From: CAZDHT01 sp964505325 | Lineage (GTDB): Bacteria; Planctomycetota; PUPC01 | Direction of reading: 5' to 3' | DNA: 20,383 bases | NCBI GenBank assembly: GCA_964505325.1 | Contig: CAZDHT010000074.1 | Coordinates: 1-20,383 of the forward strand | Shown: positions 14,374 to 20,383 of the stretch, in pieces | How positions within the stretch are numbered: position 1 is the first letter of the stretch | Layout of the letters: each line of letters opens with the position of its first letter | The notes under the pieces: model-generated | What the model saw: only the letters and a program-made list of their open reading frames with translations | Database searches by the model: none | Told to the model about the DNA's origin: nothing | Translations under genes and position numbers: made by a program

Positions 14374-14421
14374 CCGCGCGCCCTCTGATCCTCTCAGTGC
14401 CGAAGGGACGAAATGGGATAG

Positions 14422-14440
14422 CCTGGGGCAACGCCCCAGG
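14422..14440. repeat. perfect palindrome CCTGGGGC/GCCCCAGG, possible dispersed repeat
   Basis: Two perfect 8-bp arms flank a 3-nt loop. The stem lies 50 bp beyond the ahcY stop and could mark its transcript end, but no T-run follows. The wider block 14390-14450, read on the minus strand, resembles a palindromic intergenic repeat I recall from planctomycete- and lentisphaera-like genomes; this is unverified. Confidence 0.6.
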
Positions 14441-14489
14441 TATAATTCCCGCGCGCCCATGCTCCTCTTGCCCCGGTGCGCCCGCGCCG

Positions 14490-15746
14490 CTACGTCCCGA
14501 TCTGCCAGGAGGCGAGATACTCCCTCTGCTCCGGGGTGAGTGTGTCGATCTTGACGCCCATCGACTTGAGCTTGAGCGCGGCGATCTTCTCGTCGATCTC
14601 CTTCGGCACCGGATAGACTTTCTTTTCGAGCCGCTTGTGGTTCTTTGCGACGTATTCGGCGGCAAGGGCCTGGTTGGCGAAGCTCATGTCCATCACCGAC
14701 GGGGGATGCCCCTCGGCGAGGGCGAGATTGACCAGCCGCCCCTCGGCCAGGAGCGTGACGCGCCGGCCGTTCTTCAGCGTGTGCTGCGTGACGAGGGGGC
14801 GGATCTCGCTGCGGGACCTGGTGAGCTTGTTGAGCGCCTGCTTGTCGATCTCGACGTCGAAGTGGCCGGAGTTGCAGACGATGGCACCGTCCTTCATCAG
14901 CTTGAAGTGCTCGGCGCGGATGACGTGGCAGTCGCCGGTCAGGGTGCAGAAGATGTCGCCGATCTTCGCGGCCTGGGCGATGGGCATCGCCGGGTAGCCG
15001 TCCATCACGGCTTCGAGTGCGCGGAGCGGGTCGACCTCGACGACGATGACGTGCGCGCCGGAGCCGGCAGCGCGCATCGCGAAGCCGCGGCCGCACCAGC
15101 CGTATCCGCAGACGACGACGTTCTTGCCGGCGAAGAGGACGTTCGTGCCGCGGATGATGCCGTCGAGGGTGCTCTGGCCGGTGCCGTAGCGGTTGTCGAA
15201 GAGGTGCTTCGTGTTCGCGTCGTTGACGGCGATGACGGGAAACGCGAGCACGCCGTGGGCGGCCATTGCCTTGAGCCGAATCACGCCCGTGGTGGTCTCT
15301 TCGGTGCCGGCGTAGATGTCCGGGATCTGATTGCGCCGCTTCGAGTGAAGCGTGGAGACGAGGTCCGCCCCGTCGTCCATGGTGATCTGCGGCCGGGCGT
15401 CAAGGCACGCATAGATGTGTCGGTAGTAGGTCTTGTTATTCTCGCCCTTGACGGCGAAGACCGGGATCTTGTGGTTCTTGACGAGCGCCGCGGCCACGTC
15501 GTCCTGGGTGCTGAGCGGGTTGGAGGCGCATAGGCAGACCTTGGCGCCAGCCGCCTTGAGCGTGACGGCGAGGTTGCCGGTCTCGGTGGTCACGTGCAGG
15601 CACGCCGCCAGCGTGATCCCTTTGAGCGGCTTCTGCCGGGCAAACCGCCGCCGGATCAGCCGCAGCACCGGCATCTGCTGCTCGGCCCAATCGATTCGCA
15701 ACTGGCCCGCTTTGGCCAGGGACAGGTCTTTGACGTCGTATTTCAT
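14490..15746 (-). CDS. ahcY: adenosylhomocysteinase
   Basis: A 418-residue NAD-dependent enzyme that hydrolyses S-adenosylhomocysteine to adenosine and homocysteine, removing the methyltransferase inhibitor. Motifs include ACLHVTTETGNLAVTL (48-63), NDANTKHLFDNRYGTGQS, the NAD-binding turn VVCGYGWCGRGFA, and CNSGHFDVEID. It is the short form without the roughly 40-residue insert of eukaryotic and many proteobacterial enzymes, and ends EYLASWQIGT rather than KxxHYRY. The ATG 15744-15746 has AAAGAG upstream. It lies 24 bp after the zinc-finger gene, with no clear promoter between, so it may be read through from the cassette and metK. Confidence 0.95.
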   Translation of the reverse strand: MKYDVKDLSLAKAGQLRIDWAEQQMPVLRLIRRRFARQKPLKGITLAACLHVTTETGNLAVTLKAAGAKVCLCASNPLSTQDDVAAALVKNHKIPVFAVKGENNKTYYRHIYACLDARPQITMDDGADLVSTLHSKRRNQIPDIYAGTEETTTGVIRLKAMAAHGVLAFPVIAVNDANTKHLFDNRYGTGQSTLDGIIRGTNVLFAGKNVVVCGYGWCGRGFAMRAAGSGAHVIVVEVDPLRALEAVMDGYPAMPIAQAAKIGDIFCTLTGDCHVIRAEHFKLMKDGAIVCNSGHFDVEIDKQALNKLTRSRSEIRPLVTQHTLKNGRRVTLLAEGRLVNLALAEGHPPSVMDMSFANQALAAEYVAKNHKRLEKKVYPVPKEIDEKIAALKLKSMGVKIDTLTPEQREYLASWQIGT

Positions 15747-15770
15747 TGGCTCTTTCTCATTGTGACTTTG

Positions 15771-16013
15771 TCAAACCACCTGAAACGACTGCCCCAAGGG
15801 CTCGAAATCCGCCGTTTCCTGGTGCAGGAGTTTTGCCCTGATTTGCTCAAAGCGGCTCACGGTTTCCTGTGAATACAGGCATTCGCCGCAGTGAAGGCAA
15901 ACCTCGGCCTTCACTTTCAAGACGGCGACGTTTTCTCCGCCGCGCAGCAGCTTCTCGACTTCTTTCTCCGTCATGTCGCCGCCGCAGACCGGGCATTTCT
16001 TGAAGGGCAGCAC
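15771..16013 (-). CDS. YgiT-type zinc-finger protein (MqsA N-domain-like antitoxin)
   Basis: An 80-residue protein with four zinc-ligand cysteines: C7 and C10 (CPVCGG), C39 and C42 (CLHCGE), followed by the YSQETVSRFEQIR helix. This is the N-terminal, toxin-binding half of MqsA (YgiT) without the C-terminal helix-turn-helix domain. Such stand-alone proteins often follow DUF4258 genes, as here, and are taken to be antitoxins. The start is GTG 16011-16013 with AGGAGG 8 nt upstream, inside the end of the DUF4258 frame, so it is translationally coupled. If ribosomes stop early at the TGA in DUF4258, coupling would be lost but the strong site remains. Confidence 0.85.
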   Translation of the reverse strand: MLPFKKCPVCGGDMTEKEVEKLLRGGENVAVLKVKAEVCLHCGECLYSQETVSRFEQIRAKLLHQETADFEPLGQSFQVV

Positions 16014-16015
16014 GA

Positions 16016-16327
16016 CTATTGCCTCCTTTTCCTGCCGTCAATCCAAATCTCAGGGTCAGGCCGATAGACCGTTATGATGACAGCCCATGCGTTTTGCTCG
16101 TTGTACGCTCAAACGCTGTGAACAGAATCGCCGCTGAATGTTCTACCAAATACGAGGCAGCTTGGGTAGGGTCTATCGCTAGGATAATCTTCGATGACCT
16201 CGCCGTGAAGAACTGAGAAATAGACTTCATCGAACGTCAGTCCGTCAGCTTCGGCTTCCTCGTCAGCATGGTTGCTGATTCTGACCTGGCCAGTTCGGAT
16301 TGCTCCTATGATATCTTCGATATTCAT
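16016..16327 (-). pseudogene. DUF4258 protein gene interrupted by one in-frame TGA
   Basis: The frame encodes 72 residues from ATG 16327 (MNIEDIIGAIRTGQVRISNH, then EDYP and PYPSCLVFGRT), meets TGA at 16109-16111, then stays open for 30 more codons carrying the family's conserved end (VIITVYRPDPE, then IWIDGRKRR) to a TAG at 16016-16018. DUF4258 proteins are related to BrnT/RelE-like toxins and pair with YgiT-type zinc fingers. The TGA sits where the family usually has a residue such as Trp (VHS-V-W-AYN), so one base change (TGG to TGA) explains it. Options: recent inactivation, assembly error, or readthrough. It lies 12 bp after the HicB-HEPN gene. A hand count gives 121/240 GC (50%) over 16081-16320. 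Confidence 0.75.
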
Positions 16328-16339
16328 AACACTTGAAGC

Positions 16340-16783
16340 TCAAAAAGGGAAGCCTTCCCTGGCGCGCTTCCTCAGGTCCTTCGCATCGCTGTCGCCAAGA
16401 AGCAACTTGTGCAAGTCGTTGAAATCCTTTCGGAATCCATCCGGTCCATCATATTCCGACATGACCAAACCCATGCAGCGTTTCAAGGCCTTCCTCGTGT
16501 ATTCCTCGGCTTCGGGCGCGAGCTCTTCGGGGTCAGGTTTGAGTGTGCGTCTCTTCACCTGTCCGTGAACAAGATGGCTCCGTACGTTGTAGGCTTTCGC
16601 AAGTTGGTCGCTTTCCTTGTTTTGCTGTCGATAAGCCGCCATCATTTCGTGCAGGGCGTCTTCAAGCATCTCTCTGCACGCTTCCGGCGTTGTCCCCTTC
16701 GTTACCACCTCCGGCCACTCTACCAACTGCCCCATGTAGCCAAGGCCAATTCTTGTGTATTTGGCGGTATAGCTGCTTACCAT
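16340..16783 (-). CDS. HicB-like domain fused to C-terminal half of a HEPN domain
   Basis: A 147-residue protein with two parts. Residues 1-52 (SYTAKYTRIGLGYMGQLVEW, then PEVVTKGTTPEACREMLEDAL) are a HicB/UPF0150-type antitoxin fold. Residues 60-135 read like the C-terminal half of an Apea-like HEPN domain: AYNVRSHLVHG carries the Rx4H motif (R68, H73) of HEPN RNases, followed by EEYTRKALKR and the LHKLLLGDSD segment. The start is ATG 16781-16783 with AAGGA upstream; ATG 16810 has no ribosome-binding site and lies at the predicted transcript start. A HicB-HEPN arrangement is not one I recognise. It may be a functional fusion or a deletion chimera. It leads a three-gene unit with DUF4258 and the zinc finger. 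Confidence 0.68.
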   Translation of the reverse strand: MVSSYTAKYTRIGLGYMGQLVEWPEVVTKGTTPEACREMLEDALHEMMAAYRQQNKESDQLAKAYNVRSHLVHGQVKRRTLKPDPEELAPEAEEYTRKALKRCMGLVMSEYDGPDGFRKDFNDLHKLLLGDSDAKDLRKRAREGFPF

Positions 16784-16815
16784 GGCTATAGCTTCCTTGT
16801 GTGCCTCCATGACGC

Positions 16816-16843
16816 ATTGTAGATACCGTTGCTATCGGGTCAA
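16816..16843 (-). promoter_or_regulatory. promoter for the HicB-HEPN/DUF4258/zinc-finger cassette
   Basis: -35 TTGACC (16838-16843), a 16-bp spacer and -10 TACAAT (16816-16821) on the minus strand. The predicted start is about 16809, just past the A of the first ATG, which supports initiation at 16783 instead. It sits in the short gap after metK. Confidence 0.58.
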
Positions 16844-16859
16844 TCCCCGGCAGCCGCCC

Positions 16860-18023
16860 TCAGCCTCCGGCGGCCCTTTTCAGGTCGTCGATCCGGTCGG
16901 TTCGTTCCCACGTGAAGTTGTCTTCTTCGCGGCCGAAGTGTCCGTGCCGCGCGGTCTCTTTGTAGATCGGGCGGCGCAGATTGAGGTAGTCAATCATCGC
17001 CTTGGGCGTGAGCGGAAACAGCTCGCGTACCACGGCGGCGAGCTTCTCGCCGCCGATCTTGCCCGTGCCGAACGTCTGGATCAGGACGGAGATGGGCTCG
17101 GCCACCCCGATGGCGTAGGAGATCTGGATTTCGCACTCGGTGGCCAGGCCGGCGGCGACGATGTTCTTCGCCACGTGGCGCGCCATGTAGCTGGCGGTGC
17201 GGTCCACCTTGGACGGGTCCTTGCCGGAGAAGGCCCCGCCGCCGTGGGCGCCGCGCCCGCCGTACGTGTCGACAATGATCTTGCGGCCGGTCAGGCCGCA
17301 GTCACCTTGCGGCCCACCGGTTACGAACCGCCCGGTGGGGTTGACGTGGTAGATGGTATCCTCGTCGAGAAGCTCCGTAGGGACCGCCTCGGGAATGATC
17401 TGTTCCACGACCGCCTTTTTGATCGCGTCGTGAGAGATATCCGGCGCGTGCTGGGTCGAGACCACTATGGTGTGGATGCGCTTCGGCATATTGTCATGGT
17501 ACTCGACCGTCACTTGCGATTTGCCGTCGGGCCGGAGCCACTTGAGAACGCCGTCCTGCCGGAACGTGGCGAGCTGCTTGCAGATGCGGTGGGCGAGGTG
17601 AATGGGCATCGGCATCAGTTCGGGGGTCTCGGTACAGGCATATCCGAACATCATGCCCTGGTCGCCGGCGCCCTGCTCGGCGTGGAGTCCCGTGCCTTCC
17701 GTCACGCCCTGGTCGATGTCGGGCGACTGTTTGTCGATGGAGGTGACGACGGCACAGGTGTCGCAGTCGAATCCCATCGCGGCGTCGGTGTAGCCGATTT
17801 CCCGGATCGTGGTGCGAACGACCTCGGGCATGTCGACGTAGCAGTCGGTCGTGATTTCGCCCGCGATGACGGCGAGGCCGGTGGTGACCAGCGTCTCGCA
17901 GGCCACGCGCCCGTACGGGTCCTGCTCGAGAACGGCATCGAGGATGGCGTCGGAAATCTGGTCGGCGATCTTGTCCGGATGGCCCATGGTCACCGATTCC
18001 GACGTGAACAAGTGCTTCGTCAT
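16860..18023 (-). CDS. metK: S-adenosylmethionine synthetase
   Basis: A 387-residue cytoplasmic enzyme that forms SAM from methionine and ATP. The ATP motif GHPDK (14-18), the methionine-binding GAGDQGMMFGYA (118-129) and the phosphate loop GGGAFSGKD in the last third are intact, and length matches the bacterial family. I start at ATG 18021-18023, with AAGGAG 9 nt upstream, not at the longer frame, which runs into waaA-proximal DNA. It follows waaA by 54 bp. In the SAM cycle it works with AhcY, which is next but one locus downstream, past the cassette. Confidence 0.96.
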   Translation of the reverse strand: MTKHLFTSESVTMGHPDKIADQISDAILDAVLEQDPYGRVACETLVTTGLAVIAGEITTDCYVDMPEVVRTTIREIGYTDAAMGFDCDTCAVVTSIDKQSPDIDQGVTEGTGLHAEQGAGDQGMMFGYACTETPELMPMPIHLAHRICKQLATFRQDGVLKWLRPDGKSQVTVEYHDNMPKRIHTIVVSTQHAPDISHDAIKKAVVEQIIPEAVPTELLDEDTIYHVNPTGRFVTGGPQGDCGLTGRKIIVDTYGGRGAHGGGAFSGKDPSKVDRTASYMARHVAKNIVAAGLATECEIQISYAIGVAEPISVLIQTFGTGKIGGEKLAAVVRELFPLTPKAMIDYLNLRRPIYKETARHGHFGREEDNFTWERTDRIDDLKRAAGG

Positions 18024-18077
18024 CGTGCAACTCTCCTTTCTGTCTCCTGCCGCGGCCGGCCGCCACACCAGCGGGGC

Positions 18078-19373
18078 CTAGCCTGTTGCATTGAGGAACG
18101 GTCTAATGGCTTCAAAGTTGCGCTCGGTCGCTCCTTTGCTTTGCCGGATCAGATGCCTGGCCCGCGCGCCCAACTCGTCCCGCCGCTCGGCGCTGCCAAG
18201 CAATTCATCCAGCACGGCGGGCAACTCGTCCGAGCCCTCAATCTGGACGGCGCCGCCGCTGCCGACCAGGAGTTCGACCGTGTCGCGGAAGTTCCACGTG
18301 TGCGGGCCGAACACGACGGGCCTGCCCAGCGCGGCGGGCTCGATCATGTTCTGGCCGCCGTGCTTCACCAGACTTCCCCCCACGAACACCACAGTGGCCA
18401 CCGAGTACAGCCGCGCCAGCTCGCCCGTCGTATCGAGCAGGATCACGTGCGGCTGGTCCTCGAATCTCTCCGGAACGGTGCCGGCGTCGATGGCGGTCTT
18501 TCGGATGGGAAGCAGGCCGGCCTCGCGGATGAGCCGCTCGACCGCGCCGGCGCGCTCGCGGTGGCGCGGTGCCAGGATCAGCCGCAGCCCGGCCGCAGAC
18601 GCCTGTCGGTCTTTCACGTAATCAATGAGCAATTCGTCCTCGCCGGGATGCGTACACCCGCCGAGGATCACCGCCTCCTCGGGCCGCAGCCGCAACGTCC
18701 GCCGCAGCTCGTCCCGAATGTCCTCCGCAACCTCGGTCGCCACGGTGTCGTACTTCATCGTGCCCGTGACCGAGATGCCGTCGCGCGTGGCGCGAATTCG
18801 TTCGACCCGCCCGGCGTATTCCTCGTTCTGCACGGCGAAATGCCGCACGTTCCGGAACTGCTGTCGTGCCAGGGCGCCGAACAGCCGGTAGTGCCGAACG
18901 GTTTTCTCGGTGATGCGGCCGTTCACCACGACCACTGGCACATCAAGCCGCCGGGCGATGGCGAGGAAATTCGTCCACAACTCAAGCTCGACGAGCACAA
19001 CGGCCGACGGCTTGATCCTCCTAAACACTTTACGCACCACCGGGGACAAGTCAAGCGGAAAGTAAAACACCGTGTGCCCCGGGAAGTTTTGGTGAACCGT
19101 TTCCCGCCCGGTGTTGGTGATGGTGGAGAAGACGATATCGGCGTTGGGGTACTCGGTCTTGAGCTTCGCAACCAGCGAGCGGGCGAGCAGCGCCTCGCCG
19201 ACCGACGCGCAGTGGATCCAGATGCGATGTCGTGCGGGCAGATCGGGGACGCCGCCGAACCGCTCGCCCCATCCGGCGCGGAAGCGCTGGCTGGTCAGCG
19301 TCTTGTAGATCGCGAACGGCAGCCCGAAGACCAGGATGGCAATGTAGGCCAGATCGACGAGTAGCGGATTCAA
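18078..19373 (-). CDS. waaA: 3-deoxy-D-manno-octulosonic acid (Kdo) transferase
   Basis: A 431-residue membrane-anchored GT-B glycosyltransferase that adds Kdo from CMP-Kdo to lipid A precursor at the inner face of the inner membrane, so the host has or had lipopolysaccharide. An N-terminal hydrophobic segment (about 3-22) is followed by GWGERFGG, HCASVGEA with the catalytic glutamate, PRHRER in the second domain, and GGSLVKHGGQNMIEP near the C-terminus. The start is TTG (19371-19373), overlapping the galU stop as TTGA; there is no better-placed ATG and the family begins at this position. It is coupled to galU. Confidence 0.94.
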   Translation of the reverse strand: MNPLLVDLAYIAILVFGLPFAIYKTLTSQRFRAGWGERFGGVPDLPARHRIWIHCASVGEALLARSLVAKLKTEYPNADIVFSTITNTGRETVHQNFPGHTVFYFPLDLSPVVRKVFRRIKPSAVVLVELELWTNFLAIARRLDVPVVVVNGRITEKTVRHYRLFGALARQQFRNVRHFAVQNEEYAGRVERIRATRDGISVTGTMKYDTVATEVAEDIRDELRRTLRLRPEEAVILGGCTHPGEDELLIDYVKDRQASAAGLRLILAPRHRERAGAVERLIREAGLLPIRKTAIDAGTVPERFEDQPHVILLDTTGELARLYSVATVVFVGGSLVKHGGQNMIEPAALGRPVVFGPHTWNFRDTVELLVGSGGAVQIEGSDELPAVLDELLGSAERRDELGARARHLIRQSKGATERNFEAIRPFLNATG

Positions 19374-20263
19374 GCCGAGCCCTCGGCGGACAGCCTTTCC
19401 CTCAGGTATGCCGCGAAGGTTGGGCCCAGCTCCTTGTCGGCCAGGGCAAAATCGGCGAAAGTGCGGAAGTAGCTTTCGAAGTTCCCGATGTCGCAGCGCC
19501 GTTCGCCGCCCGAGAGCTTGACGCCGACGACTCGGTGGCCGTTCTTCATCAGCACGCGGATCGCGTCGGTCAGTTGAATCTCGCCGTTCTTGCCGGGGGG
19601 TGTCTGGTCGATTGCGTCAAAGACCTCCGGCGGCAGCACGTACCTGGCGCAGATCGCCAGGTTGCTCGGCGCGGCGCCCGGCTCGGGCTTCTCGATCAGG
19701 TCCAGGACCTCGAACACCTCGCCCTCGCCGGCCGGTGCGGCGATTCCATACCGGCTGGTCGCTTCGCTGGGCACCTCGTGGAACGCGATGACGCAGCCTC
19801 CGTCGGCGCGGTCGTACGCTTCTATCAGCCGCTTGACCAGGGGAGGGCCGCTGCCACCGGTGATGATCGAATCGCCCAGCGCAACGACGAACGGCTCGTG
19901 GCCCGTGAAGTCACGCGCGCACCCGACGGCGTGGCCCAGCCCAAGCTGCTCGCTCTGGCGGGTGTAGAAAAAGCCGACGCCCGTGTCTTCGTACTTCAGC
20001 TCTTTGAGCAACTCTGTGCGCCCCGTCCTCTGCAGGAGAGCACGCAGCTCCGGGTCGGTGTCGAAATGGTCCTCGATGGCGCGTTTGCGTCGTCCGGTGA
20101 TGAACAGGATGCTCTCGACACCGGCCGCTTCGAGCTCCTCGACCACGTACTGGACCAGCGGCTTGCGGCCGACGGGGAGCATCTCCTTCGGTTGCGCCTT
20201 CGTCGACGGCAGCAGCCGCGTGCCTGCGCCCGCCGCGGGGATCACCGCGTTAGCAATCTTCAT
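19370..20263 (-). CDS. galU: UTP-glucose-1-phosphate uridylyltransferase
   Basis: A 297-residue nucleotidyltransferase making UDP-glucose for envelope polysaccharides and lipid-linked sugars. The nucleotide-binding start IPAAGAGTRLLPSTKAQPKE (residues 8-27), ALGDSI, the IEKPEPG segment and the C-terminal GGERRCDIGN pattern are typical. I start at ATG 20261-20263 with GGAGG about 6 nt upstream; the longer frame begins inside the promoter. First gene of the minus-strand unit galU-waaA-metK and onward. Confidence 0.95.
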   Translation of the reverse strand: MKIANAVIPAAGAGTRLLPSTKAQPKEMLPVGRKPLVQYVVEELEAAGVESILFITGRRKRAIEDHFDTDPELRALLQRTGRTELLKELKYEDTGVGFFYTRQSEQLGLGHAVGCARDFTGHEPFVVALGDSIITGGSGPPLVKRLIEAYDRADGGCVIAFHEVPSEATSRYGIAAPAGEGEVFEVLDLIEKPEPGAAPSNLAICARYVLPPEVFDAIDQTPPGKNGEIQLTDAIRVLMKNGHRVVGVKLSGGERRCDIGNFESYFRTFADFALADKELGPTFAAYLRERLSAEGSA

Positions 20264-20287
20264 GCGCCCCTCCAGATCGGACAGAAG

Positions 20288-20317
20288 ATGATACCGCAGA
20301 GCCGGAGGCAAAGTCAA
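20288..20317 (-). promoter_or_regulatory. sigma70-like promoter for galU-waaA-metK
   Basis: -35 TTGACT (20312-20317), 18-bp spacer, -10 TATCAT (20288-20293) on the minus strand. Predicted start about 20281, an 18-nt leader to the galU ATG. Upstream, 20348-20366 has three long G-runs on the plus strand; no gene is seen from 20318 to the window end. Confidence 0.6.
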
Positions 20318-20383
20318 ATGGCAAAGCCCTGGAGATTGGCTATTTCAGGGGGGTCTGGGGGGCGGGAAAGAACCAAGCAAGGG

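Noticed and set aside
16091..16111. Selenocysteine at the TGA in the DUF4258 gene
   Set aside because: The sequence just after the TGA shows no convincing SECIS-type hairpin (only a 4-bp GCGT/ACGC pairing), and the position fits Trp better than Cys; nonsense mutation or sequence error is simpler.
16782..19364. 860-codon plus-strand frame across metK and waaA
   Set aside because: Antisense shadow typical of GC-rich DNA; both minus-strand genes are unambiguous.
20348..20366. G-quadruplex upstream of galU
   Set aside because: Only three G-runs (6, 6 and 3), so the canonical four-run pattern is not met without splitting a run; too weak to call.

Overview
This 20.4 kb window is a GC-rich, gene-dense bacterial chromosome segment. 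Lipid A-core and phosphatidylethanolamine genes (waaA, pssA, psd) point to a diderm (Gram-negative-type) cell. A one-cysteine sulfatase, a GH4 glycosidase, a neutral-ceramidase-type hydrolase and a DegT/DnrJ aminotransferase are typical of the gene content of Planctomycetota, Lentisphaerota, Hydrogenedentota and related lineages. Simple-sequence 'words' sit in most of the larger intergenic gaps, which fits the same group. Phylum assignment is inference; the window has no rRNA or other phylogenetic anchor.

Layout. (1) 1-251: a small membrane-protein gene on the minus strand. (2) 415-5946, plus strand: one apparent operon behind a sigma70-like promoter, with a BshB1-like PIG-L deacetylase, leuC-type and leuD-type aconitase-family subunits, folC, and a GH4 glycosidase. 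(3) 5943-9897, minus strand: a sulfatase, a hicBA toxin-antitoxin pair, a truncated duplicate of the sulfatase 5' end, a DUF2442/DUF4160 pair, and a neutral-ceramidase-like hydrolase. (4) 9902-14237, minus: DegT-type aminotransferase, aspartate aminotransferase, pssA, psd. (5) 14490-20263, minus: galU, waaA, metK, then a lower-GC three-gene cassette (HicB-HEPN fusion, DUF4258, YgiT-type zinc finger), then ahcY.

How it works together. galU and waaA serve envelope sugar and lipid A-core synthesis. psd and pssA make phosphatidylethanolamine. metK and ahcY are two steps of the SAM cycle, but here they are separated by the toxin-antitoxin-like cassette. Three separate toxin-antitoxin-like modules lie in the minus-strand half, each with its own plausible promoter. 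hicBA is bracketed by a ~100 bp direct repeat made of two copies of a sulfatase 5' end.

Most worth a second look: the cassette between metK and ahcY (an apparent HicB-HEPN fusion plus a DUF4258 gene interrupted by a single in-frame TGA); the repeat-bracketed hicBA; the six or so intergenic simple repeats, including an exact 8 x 8 bp array just upstream of a near-consensus psd promoter and a 16 x 6 bp array running into the leuC start; and a folC whose conserved N-terminus lies upstream of its first ATG, apparently starting at ACG. No tRNA, rRNA, CRISPR array or insertion sequence was recognised. No gene-free stretch exceeds 300 bases.
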